Assembly: GCA_022376515.1 (NCBI GenBank)
Contig: WTXI01000004.1
Span: forward strand, 1,426,001 to 1,490,000
Reading direction: 5' to 3'
From: Lactifluus volemus
Lineage: Eukaryota > Basidiomycota > Agaricomycetes > Russulales > Russulaceae
Length of the DNA stretch: 64,000 nt
A program made the translations under genes and the position numbers. The notes under the pieces are model-generated. The model had not been told where the DNA came from, made no database searches, and saw only the letters and a program-made list of their open reading frames with translations. Shown in pieces: positions 32,586 through 43,360 of the stretch (position 1 is the stretch's first letter; each line of letters begins with the position of its first letter).

Positions 32586-33495
32586 AATGCAGATTGAAAG
32601 CTGGAGGAGACCACTGAGCTGATCAAATTTCTTGTTGACAATATGCATGAATGCACTTCCAACTCAAGCACAGGATTCAAGGATGTGGTCTACAAACAGG
32701 CAGCTGATAAAATCATGCCTCTTCTTCAAGTGGGTCCAAAGAAGACTTCAGCTATGTGCAAGACAAAGTAGAATTCAGTACATATTTCATTTGTACTTGT
32801 TCTACTTGTATCCTGACTTATGTGGCTAGTTGAAGAGCACATACTCCATTATCACTAAGCTAAAGAATCTGTCGGGCTTTTCATAAAATGATCAGAAGGG
32901 AGTAGACATCACAGAGGATACTCAAATGCAATGGGATCAACTCGCCATAGTACATCCCCAAAAGTCATTTGCTGCACTGAATCTCATTGCTATTAGAAAA
33001 CCCACAGTTTAAGAAGTACGCCAGGAACAGCTGGCCATATTATGATCTCATGCAACCATTGATGGAACTGGCCCCCCTCAAAGGCACAAATGCACATTGG
33101 GGCACATAGTTGGCAACATTCAATATCATCTCTAGAAGGTCATTCTCATCAATCCTGCTTAACATTCCGTCAGGTTCTTTGACACTTGACGCCCTGCTGA
33201 CTTCTTCCCCCTCAAACTCTAAGTGCAAATCGTCTCCATTTGACATATCTGGTGCATCCTCCTCAAGCAAAAGACAGAAAGCATCTGAGGGTGTTGCAGC
33301 AATCAAGAAGTTTTCAGACATTCTTGATGGTTTTAGTGGTGTAGTCAACAAGTACATAGCTTATGCACCCCACCTAACACAGCCACTGCCACAGCCTCTA
33401 CCTTCATCTCCACCATCATCACCGCCACATTCTGCACATCCAGAGCATCTCAATGAGACAATCAAACATATTCTCAAGAGTGACAAAATATCCAG
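32586..33495 (+). pseudogene. Myb/SANT-like DNA-binding protein relic
   Basis: The frame reads EETTELIKFLVDNMHE, then GFKDVVYKQAADKI and VGPKKTSAMCKTK-stop-NS, an intron 32778-32829 (GTACAT...GCTAG), then LKSTYSIITKLKNLSGFS and MQWDQLA-VHPKV. This order (W-x-L-x-S-Y--I--L-N-SGFSWD--K) matches the Myb/SANT-like domain proteins of fungal PIF/Harbinger-type transposons; the W of KWNS is a stop here. Downstream frames (SSSSKRQKASEGVAAI, FSDILDGFSGVV) look like the usual C-terminal part, out of frame. Cut off at 33496 by an LTR fragment. Confidence 0.55.
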
Positions 33496-33684
33496 TCAAG
33501 AATGCTGACTCAAGATTTGAGTCATGATACCTGAGTCAAATACACATCCGAAAGAGCGATGCACAGCCCTTAGAAGCCAAATAGAGGGGGCTGGCCAGGG
33601 AAAGGGATCATAGGTTGAAAAGTAAGCAGCAAATAGATAGGAAAATAGTAAGAAATGGGCTGGGTGGCCCACATAACTGTAACA
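33496..33684 (-). repeat. end fragment of the 935-bp LTR family
   Basis: Starts in the bZIP-site array (GCTGACTCAAGATTTGAGTC) and runs to CATAACTGTAACA, corresponding to the last ~190 bp of 41001-41937. It truncates both the Myb/SANT relic on the left and the hAT transposase on the right. Confidence 0.85.
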
Positions 33685-33877
33685 ATTTATATTCTAATGT
33701 TAGGCCAGGATTGATAAGCTTCATCAACTTGGGCCAGTCATTAGTGAGCTTCTCTCAACTTGTCATGAATTGCTCGAATGCAGGAATCGCACCACATAAG
33801 ATTGGGGTTTTCTTGCCAGACATAATTTGCTGTACCTTGTGCAGGACCTGTTGGCAAATCAGAGAGTCAGGTAACAA

Positions 33878-34082
33878 TAGGGCATTTTACAGTAGCCATT
33901 ATTTAGCTCATTAATTTGGCCATTCTCATAATTCCCACCAGTTTTCTTTACTTTTTTCCTCCATTCTCATCTTTCTATTGCCATCATTGATGATAATCAA
34001 AGAAAAAGGTGAGAAAAACTGGTGGGAATCATGAGAATGGCCAAATTAATGAGCTAAATAATGGCTACTGTGAACAACCCTA
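33878..34082. mobile_element. 205-bp hairpin MITE, copy 1
   Basis: Inverted arms (TAGGGC..., AGTAGCCATTATTTAGCTCA, CCACCAGTTTT / complement) with a short TCATTGATGATAATC-type loop. TA occurs at both borders, consistent with a TA target duplication (Tc1/mariner or Stowaway-like), but not proof. Confidence 0.85.
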
Positions 34083-34484
34083 ATATATTGATGTGCATTT
34101 GTAACTTATACATAGAATGACTTCGATATGCTTCATGTGATTCCAGTTGTCATGTGAGATCTTGTACTTGGCAAGGTCACTATTATTAGAAAGGGTGAGG
34201 AAGTAATTGATGGCCTGTTGGACAGATCGATTAGCATGCACCACTTTCCACAAGCTGAACTCACCAGTTGCAACACTTGGAGTCTATTAAACATGTGATA
34301 GACTGAATCCCATCTCGTTTTCACGTCTTGCAGAAGCTTCAACTCTAGGAGCTGAACTATTTCCTCAGGTTCCCCTTGCTTAAAATAGCCTTTCTTGTTG
34401 CCAGTCCTGATAGCATCACGGAAGGCATCTCGACGCATGCCTGATGCCCAAATGACTCTAATCACAGAATGCGCAAGCACTATC

Positions 34485-34654
34485 ATCAGGAAAACCCATT
34501 TGACCTTAAACTGTATTAGATGCTCCTTAAAGCTTACTTAAGATGTTGGTAAGTAGATCCTCAATGTTGGTAAGTTGAGGATCTACTTACCAACATCTTA
34601 AGTAAGCTTTAAGGAGCATCTAATACAGTTTAAGGTCAAATGGGTTTTCCTGAT
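34485..34654. mobile_element. 170-bp palindromic MITE, copy 3
   Basis: Inserted inside the hAT transposase frame between SNCI and IVLAHSV. Ends ATCAGGAAAA ... TTTTCCTGAT. The two halves are nearly identical inverted copies. Confidence 0.9.
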
Positions 34655-35075
34655 AATGCAGTTAGACATGTCTGAGCTGTCTGTCTTGTCATCAGATAAA
34701 GACTCATTACCATCTGTAGCTCCTACATTGTAGATTATGCATCCAGAACAAAGATCAACAATATGACTATAGCACATCACCTGGCAATCAGCTGCATTGA
34801 AAGGGACCTCCCTATAGATTAAAATAGGCTGGAGGACCTCCATCATGGACTTATTGGCTGACACATTGTCCATAGTGAAATGCCCAATCTAAAAGAAATC
34901 AAAACTGTGCAGTGTAATTCCTCCAAGTGAACATAGCCTTACATTGAGAGTAATGCTGGCCCTATCGAGAAGCTGCAGAATGATATTGGCGAGTGTTTTT
35001 CCATCATGTTGTCCACAGTGATGATAAAAAGCAATGAGCGCTGTCCTGAGCTGCAAGGGCAAAGTGCCCATAATC

Positions 35076-35455
35076 TTTTTTTTTTTTTTTGAAATCTACA
35101 TTTATAAAGCGCAAGATGTTTACTACCAACAAAGATGCGCTCAACTGTCATCACGATGAACAACAATCTAGGTACTAGGGTGTGTGTGTAGCATGTATTT
35201 AATATAGAAAATGAGCACAGGAGGCAGAAGAGGATGGTGGGTGTGTGGCTTGGGCATGCACCTGCTGTGTCTAGCCATGGTTCTCAGGGGGTGGGTCTTG
35301 TCTTCGTGACCTGATGCAGGCCTGTGAATCTTCGATGAAATTGGCAAAGGCTTCTCCACCTTCCTTGGTGCCAAAGAGTATGAAGGGGGAGATGTATTGG
35401 TCTGCGCTGTGGAGGTAGTGCCTGTAATCTAGTGTGCTGTCATGGCTAGGTAAGA
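35076..35455 (-). pseudogene. LINE 3' end, 5'-truncated
   Basis: A T15 run (35076-35090) followed by GAAATCTACATTTATAAAGC, the same tail motif as the retroposon ending at 49179 (plus-strand ATGTGGATTTC before its A tail). The minus frame ends ILFGTKEGGEAFANFI then ACIRSRRQDPPPENHG-stop, parallel to the ORF2 C-terminus at 21719. It interrupts the hAT transposase after DMWLDQN. A matching target duplication was not found, so the 5' border (about 35455) is approximate. Confidence 0.75.
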
Positions 35456-35644
35456 TCAACGATTTTGATCCAACCACATATCCATTGTCACTGAAATTCG
35501 CCCTTTCGCATCCTGTATACATGGTGGGAATACATCAAATAAGAGCATAATGTAACGTACACCAAGTTTCGCCTTTAGTTCCAGGAACTTCATTCTCCAA
35601 TTGTTAATGACCAGTTCACAAAGTTTTGTCTGATGCGGAATCAT

Positions 35645-35849
35645 TAGGGCATTTCACAGTAGCCATAATTTAGCTCATTAATTTGGCCATTCTCATGATT
35701 CCCACCAGTTTTCTTTACTTTTTTTCTCTATTCCCATCTTTCTATTACCATCATTGATGATAATCAAAGAAAAAGGTGAGAAAAACTGGTGGGAATCATG
35801 AGAATGGCCAAATTAATGAGCTAAATAATGGCTACTATGAATAACCCTA
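35645..35849. mobile_element. 205-bp hairpin MITE, copy 2
   Basis: Same family, length and TA borders as 33878-34082. It splits the hAT frame between LKES and IPHQTKL. Confidence 0.87.
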
Positions 35850-36545
35850 TTGATTCTTTCAAGTTGCTTTTTAAATAACAAAGCAAGGATCAAAATTCAA
35901 GGCATTCCACAAGATTAAGGGACTTGAAGTCAGAAACATCAATATAAATAAAGACAAAAAGGGCGTAGATAACTTACCTGATTATCTACTACCATCCAAT
36001 CGATTAGATGCTTGTAGAAGGTGTTCACTTTGAACTCAACAGGCTGTTTGCCTTGTGATGTAGCCATCTCAGTAGTTATCTCTGACTCATCCATAATTTT
36101 CCATCCTTTCTCCTTTACAGTAGCCCAGTACAAGTCATGGTGGTCATGCTTGAGGTGATTGCGTTTGGATGTAGTCAACATGGTTAGTTTATACAAATGA
36201 ATGGAATTTGCTTTCCTGTGTAATGTTTATGCAAGTCAGAAACCGATTGAAATTTAAAAAAATGGGAGCACTCACTTGCATTCTTTACATAGATGACGGT
36301 CCTTAGTCACTTCAAAGAAATAATGGATATCCTCTGCATTTTTCCTTTTGTGCGAAGTTGGTGGCATTTCAGGATCATTGATGAGAATAACATCAGCATT
36401 AATCTCATTAGCAGGAGTAATAGTGGTGGGGCTGTTGGGAGGCTCATCACCTGACTCATAGACATCCTCTAGATCAAAGTCTTTACCTGATTCCTGAGTA
36501 TTCACTTGTGGACAGGCAGGAGCCCTGCAAGTTTGCCAAGGTAGC

Positions 36546-36715
36546 ATCAGGAAAACCCATCTGGCCTTAAAGTGTATTAGATGCTCCTTAAAGCTTACTT
36601 AAGATGTTGGTAATTAGATCCTCAATGTTGATAAGTTGAGGATCTAATTACCAACATCTTAAGTAAGCTTTAAGGAGCATCTAATACAGTTTAAGGCCAA
36701 ATGGGTTTTCCTGAT
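36546..36715. mobile_element. 170-bp palindromic MITE, copy 4
   Basis: Adjacent to the 5' end of the hAT transposase frame. Ends and length identical to the other three copies; arms nearly perfect. Confidence 0.9.
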
Positions 36716-37424
36716 ACTATGGTGAGAGACAGAGTGGTTTGATGCTTTTGGGGTGGCATGGATTAGAATTTAGAAAGTTGGGTAGGTACCAATCTGGGGG
36801 AAGGGCATCAAATATACTGCCAGTGGCATGTTCGTGGATGATTCAGGATGGATACTGTAACAGTGCCCAAAGAAGGTGAGGACTCTGTAGGTTTACAGTC
36901 ATAATCATGGACATATAACAGATCCCAGAACTTTTTCTAGGAATAGAAGCAGAAACATGTGCAGAAAAATTTGTACATATTGACATTTAAGTTCAAAATA
37001 AGTTAAATAACCGACAGATGGCTGGAAAGCTTAAGTTAGATAGAACTGCTAACTTAGATAAGTAAAAATCTGTGAGCATACCAGGGGCAAAAGCAGAAGA
37101 ATGGCGATCCAGATGATGATGCAGGTGAGTTTTCTTTGGTGTGTCTTCGGAAAGGGCAGCATAGTGCCAGAATGACTCACCTCATATTCACATTCAAGAG
37201 ACTAATGATACACAACAGACTATAGTACATAGTATGCAATCAAGCTTCAAGCCTGGTACATTTCCTCTTTTGACGTTCGACAACTGGTGATGGTTCAAAT
37301 TCCACAAAAAAAATTTCATCCATCTCTGTAAACATGAATTCATTGTCCTTAATGTCTTCCATGTTCTGTTTACTTTTCTTGAACAGAGATTGAGAAGTGA
37401 TCATGTGTGTTGAAGAAGACGCAA
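36716..37424. other. mostly unrecognised; possible terminal exon on the minus strand
   Basis: A minus-strand frame at about 37420-37230 reads MEDIKDNEFMFTEMDEIFF, VEFEPSPVVERQKRKCTRLEA-stop. It looks like an acidic/basic C-terminus of a protein and may belong with the pseudogene at 38600-40350, but no splice chain could be established. The rest has no recognisable content. Confidence 0.25.
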
Positions 37425-38280
37425 TGTTACAGTTCCAGTTACAGTTCCACTGTCACATGATGTTCGGAAAAGTACTACTTGCAACCGTGAGAAATTCAAA
37501 CCATTTCAAGCTATATAAACAACAGTAACAAACAAGAACATAGCTAAGTAAACCCCAGACTTCACGTGATGCTTGATCTATCCCCAATCCGATCTCGCTT
37601 ACCTAATACTATACAGTACTATACAGATTTAGTTACGATACAGTTCCCCCAAGATTACCCTGATGTGACCCCAACATCATTTCAGTGCAGTCCTGGGATC
37701 ACCCTGAGGATCTTGATCCCATCTTGATCTACCCCTATCTATATCATATCCTGATGTCACCCTATGTGACATCCCTGAGAATCCCTTAGTAAGCATCATA
37801 CCCCAGTAGTATATAAACCGGCACTTTCCAGTGCCTCTTGTCCTTAGACTTCACTTCGTCTTTAATTAGAACCACTATCTTTCCCTTCCAAAGACCTTCC
37901 GGTCTCCCCTCTCATCTCTTGAGTCTTCCTCCCTAACCTCTGTTTGTTAGGAGGATTAGTCTTTGCCTACCAGAGAGGGGCACTAGAGATCATTGACAAT
38001 ACCAGGAGTGCATCTGTTAGCGCAATGCCCTCCTCCTGAGTAAAGCCAGTGGGACATAGAACCCTAAACCCTAATTAGTCAGACTAAGCCTTGTGACCAC
38101 TGTGGCTTAGTCATCCATTACATCATCAAGTCTCCCACAGTCACGTGACAGGCCTCATGTGCCTGCACTTAGTCAGCAACACCGTTACATCATCAAGTGT
38201 CACTCAACGCTAGTCCCTGTTGGACTAGGTCACATGACTGAAGCTCATGTCGAGTGCCAAGGCCCTTCTGAGCCTTGACA
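37425..38280 (+). repeat. solo LTR, 850-bp family
   Basis: TGTTACAGTTCC to GAGCCTTGACA, 856 bp, with 5-bp duplication CGCAA (37420-37424 and 38281-38285). Contains a TATA box (AGTATATAAACC, about 37808) followed by a pyrimidine-rich start-site-like region. The internal region is absent, so it arose by LTR-LTR recombination. The second copy is 40399-42207. Confidence 0.92.
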
Positions 38281-38599
38281 CGCAAGTGCATTGAAGCATC
38301 CTTTCTGTGGAGAACTTGAAGGTGTTGTAATATAAACTCAGCAAAAAGAAAAAGAAAAATGCTGAGGAAAGGGAGAAAATGCACAATGCGCATTTATGTA
38401 CTAATGGCCTGATGGGTGCCATGTGAAACAAGGTGTGGAGTGGAAGGTACTCGAAGGGCATGAAAATGGGCAGGGTAAGCCCAAGTAAGGTAGCAAGAGA
38501 GTGAAATAGTCTAAACTACAAAGACGAAGAATCATCAATGGTGGTGGTCCATGCGCAGCCACTTTAGGGCTGGTCAATAAACGAAGATCAAATCACAAC

Positions 38600-40350
38600 A
38601 GAAGGAGTGACAACTGGTGTTGCTTTCATAGGGGAACCCCAATAACCAGTTCTTTTTTCTGTAAATATGATAAGCAATAGCTGAAAGAATTAAATCAGAT
38701 GGAAAAAAAAAGAGAAACAAACCTTGAGATGGCAGAGTCTACTTGAAGTTCGAGTTTTTTGTCTCTGTCGCAAGCAAGAAACACAATGTCCATGACATCA
38801 ATCGAAATCCATAGTGTCCTGTCAGGTGGATCAACAACTAATTTTTTTTTTTTTTTTTTTAAATCCAATTTATATTCCACTGTGTATAACTAGATACAGA
38901 TGTGGTCATGTAGCTAATTGGGTTGACTCAATACGTATCCAGCCTTGACCACTCACCTACCAGGAATTCACCATTCCAACAATTTTTAAGGACCCTCAGA
39001 GAGGGGAGTTGGGGGAGGGTATCCATACAATGGGTAGCAGTAAGAATGGCCAGAGACATGGGAAGGGAGACAGACTTGAGAAGCTACACAGTTACGACTA
39101 AGGAGTAATGGTTGGTAGATGGTGGGCTAGGATTGGTGGAAAAAGGGGGAACCACATCAGGGTAGAGTGTAGGTTGTTAGTAAGGGCTTTCGCCACTCAT
39201 GGTAGGTGCCAGGCACCCAGTTTGAATTGTCTCATGAGGCTTGGATGGCCAGTTGGGGGTGGTCATAGTGTACCCCTCTCTTGCTGTGAATAGAACGAGA
39301 TTGGGAGAGGTAGTGGGTAAGAGGGCCAAGGCCCAAATGAGGGTGGTTGTTGACAAAGCTTGTGATGATGACGCCAATGAGGTAGGTGGTAGGCAGATGC
39401 CTTGGGTGTGTGTGTGTCCCCACAGTCCTTGGAGAAGACTGGGATCCTCAAGGGGAGCACGCTTGACCAAAGTACCAAGACCCCAAAAAGGGGGATAGTG
39501 GTAGTACGAGTTCAAGGAGGGTTGATCAACAACTAAATGACTATCTGAAAGGCAGCCTAACGCATGATTTAATGGATTGTCTATTAAAGAAAACTTTTAA
39601 TGAAAGCAAATCAATCACCATAGTCATGGAATTGAGAAAAGGAGTTGTTCCACCTTATAATGAAAGTTGGCCTCCATAAGGGAATTGACACAGGTGGTTG
39701 ACAGGATGCAGGCCAGTGGATCGCGCAATGCCAATGTATTGGTCAACATCAATCGTGAATCTATGCTTTTCTTCAATCACATAACCGGCCTTCAGAAATC
39801 CGAAAGATTTCATTAATACATCGTTGATTCTTAAAACACAGATAAATAGAAATCAACTAACTGCACCGGAGATTACTATCACAGGAGTTGTCACCGACAA
39901 TTTCCCTTAAACAGGATTGAGCTGAGAAACACTTCTGGTTAGTAGAACTGTATAAAGTGAAAAGACAACATGCACAATTATTGCCTCAATCTGGAAGAGA
40001 AAGTCATCTGTCTTGTAACCCTCTCCCAATGGTGTTTCCTCATTGATCATCCAAATCTTGCCAGATACAAAATATATTCTATTGTTGGGCGACTGTGGTC
40101 TCTCCAACGGCACAAAGTAATGGACTGACACTTTAGAACACACAGTGGTACCACCAGCGCTTTGTTTTATGTATATTTCAGCATCGTATATCTTGACCCG
40201 CAGGCTCATATCACGCATGAGATAATGCCCTTTAATGAGGGGAAAATTGCCAGATATCAAAGAAGATCCCATCCGAGGCATAGTGAAGACAGAACAGAAG
40301 ATAGATTTTGTTGTAGTGAGAGAGGCTTTGAGAGAGAAATGAAGCAACAC
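38600..40350 (-). pseudogene. pseudogene of the Helitron passenger-gene family (OB-fold-like?)
   Basis: The minus-strand frame from ATG 40281 or 40350 includes YDAEIYIKQSAGGTTVCSKV, YFVPLERPQSPNNRIYFVSG and WMINEETPLGEGYKTDDF; after likely introns come KHRFTIDVDQYIGIARSTGL and, beyond a LINE, ISIDVMDIVFLACDRDKK. The arrangement (short beta-rich blocks, 'I-V-G/QYI--A', 'V---DIVFLG') parallels the intact four-exon gene at 53119-54208, so I treat both as one family. I do not recognise a named domain; an OB-fold/RPA-like protein is a guess from the block pattern. The LINE at 38842-39523 and stops near 39650 disable it. Confidence 0.5.
38842..39523 (-). mobile_element. LINE/retroposon insertion with poly(A) tail
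   Basis: A T-run at 38842-38860 is the tail of a minus-strand retroposon. The 13-bp duplication GATCAACAACTAA (38829-38841 and 39524-39536) flanks it. The tail is preceded by TATAAATTGGATTT, similar to the other LINE tails here. The body encodes only weak Thr/Pro/Leu-rich frames, so it is a 5'-truncated 3' untranslated end or a SINE-like derivative. Confidence 0.85.
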
Positions 40351-40398
40351 TTAATTCTGGTTCCCAACCTAACGTCTTAAATGTGAAGTGGGCCCATC

Positions 40399-42207
40399 TG
40401 TTACAGTTCCACCATCACATGACGTTCAGAAAAGTACCACTTGCAACTGTGGGAAATTCAAACCATTTTAAGCCACATACAAACAGTAACAAACAAGGAC
40501 AAAGCTATGTAAACAGTTCAGATTCATGTGACACTCGATCTATCCCCAATCTGATCTTGCTTACCAAATACTATACAGTACTATACAGATTCAGTTACAA
40601 TACAGTTCCCCCAAGATTACCCTGATGTGACCCCAACATCACCCCGATGTGACCCCAACATCATTTCAGTGCAGTCCTGGGATTACCCCAAGGATCTCGA
40701 TCTATCTCAATCTACCCCTATCTATATTATATTGTGATGTCACCCTATGTGACATCCCTGAGAACTCCTTAGTAAGTGTCACACCCCAGTAGTATATAAA
40801 CCAGCACTTTCCAGTGCCTCTTGTTCTTAGTCTTCACTTCATCTTTAATCAGAACCACCATCTTCCCTCTTCCAAAGACCTTCTGGTCTCCCCTCTCATC
40901 TCTTGAGTCTTCCTCCCTAACCTTGGTGTGTTAGGAGGATTAGTCTTTGCCTACCAGAGAGGGGCACTAGAGATCATTGACAATACCAGGAGTGCATCCG
41001 TGTCACGGTTCGCAGGGACCGTGGCTCGAAGTGAGCGTCGTTCTGGTTGGCTATTTGCTGTGGCGAGTCGGACAAGACTAGCAACACCAAATAGTCAATT
41101 CTAGCACGCGCAGGCAAGGTCCCAGAAGGAGTAGACTTGACTGTGCGAACTCTCGGTGTTCGTATCGCGTGAGGCGGTTAGTACGGGCCGGCGCACGCGA
41201 TGGTCGGAGTTACGGTTCCCAAAGAGGATAGACGGTGGCAGATGGGTTAAGGACGATGTGTGGGTTCAACCGCAACACGGGCGCGAGTGTATTTGGAATG
41301 CAAGAGATGCTCGCCTTCCAAGGACACTCGTGAGAGGTTGAACTAAGGTTCGAGAGCGGACGCGGGGTGAGAAGTGGGGACTACTTCTCACAGCGCGTTC
41401 GTATTAGGGTTCAGGCGTCTGGGGACTTGTTGCACGGAAATGGAACAAGTTCACAGATGTCTGATCGTGGCGCGAAGTACCTGGATCAAGGTACGAAGAG
41501 GGGATTCACAAGAAGAGAGGAGGAAGATGCGATGCGAGTGTGAGCAGGAGACAATGAACTGCGATTCTAGACGAAGCTGAAGCTGGGGCTTTAGCTCGTC
41601 TACAGGGCCCTATTTATGCGTACAGAGGGCCAGCCAACTATCCTACAAAGGTCACAGTACAGTAGCGAAGTCAAGACCATTGACTAAGGACCTGAGTCAG
41701 TTCTGATGACTCAAGAACTGACTCAGTGCGTCTGACTCAAGATCTGAGTCAAGAACGCTGACTCAAGATTTGAGTCATGATCCCTGAGTCAAATACACGT
41801 CCAAAACGGCGATGCACAGCCCCTAGAAGCGGAACAGAAGGGGCTGGCCAAGGAAGGGGATCCTAGGTCACAACACAAGTCGAAAATCAGACGGAAAATA
41901 GTAAGGGATGGGCCGGACGGCCCGCATAACCGTAACAATCCGTCAGTGCGACACCCTCCTCCTGAGTAGAGCCAGTAGGACATAGAACCCTAAACCCTGA
42001 TTAGTCAGACTAAGCCTCGTGACTACTGCGGCTTAGTCATCCATTACATCATCATCAAGTTCCCACAGTCACGTGATAGGACTCACGTGCCTGTATATCA
42101 GTCAGCAACCTTTACACCACCAAGTGTCACTCGACGCTAGTCCCTGTTGGACTAGGTCCTGTGACTGAAGCTCACATCGAGTGCCAAGGCCCTTCTGAGC
42201 CTTGACA
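40399..42207 (+). repeat. solo LTR, 850-bp family, split by another LTR
   Basis: TGTTACAGTTCC to GAGCCTTGACA with the duplication CCATC (40394-40398 and 42208-42212). Aligns with 37425-38280 on both sides of the nested LTR at 41001-41937. TATA box AGTATATAAACC at about 40790. Confidence 0.92.
41001..41937 (-). repeat. solo LTR, 935-bp family, nested
   Basis: TGTCACGGTTCGC to CATAACCGTAACA, duplication ATCCG (40996-41000 and 41938-41942). Inserted into the 850-bp-family LTR. Eight exact TGA(C/G)TCA sites lie at about 41690-41800; TATA-like element (complement of GCATAAATAGGG) at about 41612. Confidence 0.94.
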
Positions 42208-42268
42208 CCATCCTACCAACTAAAAATAGAAACCAATTTCAAAAGTAAAATAACAAAAATGACAAAAC

Positions 42269-42816
42269 TGTTGTAATATTGATTATGACGTCAGGGGGAA
42301 CCACCACTGATATCGAAAACAAGCGAGCTGACGCAAGCAACGGGAAAGATGCTCCAAGCATCTAGAAACATGGTCTGGATGTGTTTCACTCCAATTTTGT
42401 TTCTATGCTCTTGTCTTTTTCGATTTATCTCATCATGGCTTTGTTTCTTTAAGTTCTATCTAATTCTCAGTCTCGAAGCATCGAGAATGATGCCAAAAAA
42501 GTAGTCGCATTTATTGTGACTTATTCAAGTTTCCTTTTTCAATTTGCAGCATGCGCAACTTCACGCGATGACCCTCGTGGTCATATGTCTCAGTCTTGTT
42601 TTATTTTTTGATCGTTTACTCGTTTGCTTACTGTTTCTAAGATTCTAAAGATATTGTCTTGTTCCCTACTTTAAAAATAGTGTAAAAGCAAATTAAGAAA
42701 TGTATTAAATATGGGCAAAAAGTGCCCCTCGAAATGTAATGAGTTTGTTCTCCTGTTCTGTGCCCACTCATCCTGCGTTCTCGATAACCCTTCGTTTTGA
42801 CCCATACCTCTTGTCA
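42269..42816 (+). repeat. probable 5' LTR of copia family 3
   Basis: Ends TCTTGTCA directly before the primer site at 42817. The start (TGTTGTAATATTG, 42269) is inferred from the TG...CA rule only, as no second copy is in the window. A TGACGTCA palindrome lies at 42286-42293. Confidence 0.45.
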
Positions 42817-42830
42817 GGTTATGGGCCCTG
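42817..42830 (+). promoter_or_regulatory. copia-type primer-binding site
   Basis: GGTTATGGGCCCTG, the half-tRNA iMet type, between LTR and gag leader. Confidence 0.85.
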
Positions 42831-43108
42831 ATGCTGCTTATCTCTAAAAACATAATCATCCACTACTCATCTTATTAAACTGGAGTCAACCATGAGTGAG
42901 GAAAACAAACTCACCATTATCAAGTTAATCAAGAATGGGTCGAACTGGGTAACGTATCGTGATCACATGATATGGGTGGTTGATTCTCGAAGATAGTGAG
43001 ACCATCTTACTCACAATGCCATGACCACGCCATATATAATGGCAGGCATTGTCGGTGGTCTTGATCCAATTACGCATTGAGAGAACGATAAAGCTGGTAT
43101 CAAACAAT

Positions 43109-43275
43109 TATTGATGTCTGTGATGTGACGTCACTGGCATCGCACGTCATTATCATTATCACATGTCTTATCCGAGTTGTACAAGTACTTAAACAGAACA
43201 CTTTGAGGTGTAATAAAATCATTCTCTTCTCCCTTACCATCACAGCGTAATGGTGTCACAGTTCACTTTCCTTTA
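43109..43275 (+). repeat. 5' LTR, copia family 2
   Basis: 167 bp, very short for copia. Contains TGACGTCA (43126-43133). Followed by the primer site. Confidence 0.88.
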
Positions 43276-43289
43276 GGTTATGGGCCCTG
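43276..43289 (+). promoter_or_regulatory. copia-type primer-binding site
   Basis: GGTTATGGGCCCTG directly after the 5' LTR. Confidence 0.85.
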
Positions 43290-43360
43290 GGCCTCGCTAT
43301 CTTCCACGCTTAGACCTCCCTATCAGCATCATAATCTAGACCGTCCAACACATAATCAGT

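Larger units (their letters stand above)
33685..36547 (-). pseudogene. hAT transposase with BED finger, heavily interrupted
   Basis: Read on the minus strand: a BED zinc finger split by an intron (HLCKECK near 36275, then LTTSKRNHLKHDHHD near 36170), FYKHLIDWMVVDNQ with intron donor GTAAGT at about 35978, then IPHQTKLCELV, GRISVTMDMWLDQN (first acidic position region), LQLRTALIAFYHHCG, FTMDNVSANKSMMEVL, VMCYSHIVDLC (CxxH), ASGMRRDAFRDAI, LLQDVKTRWDSVYHM (RW block), and KVQQIMSGKKTPILCGAIPA up to 33685. Four insertions cut it: 205-bp MITEs at 35645 and 33878, a LINE at 35076 and a 170-bp palindrome at 34485. The C-terminal dimerisation region is missing beyond the LTR fragment. Its terminal repeats were not found. 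Confidence 0.8.
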
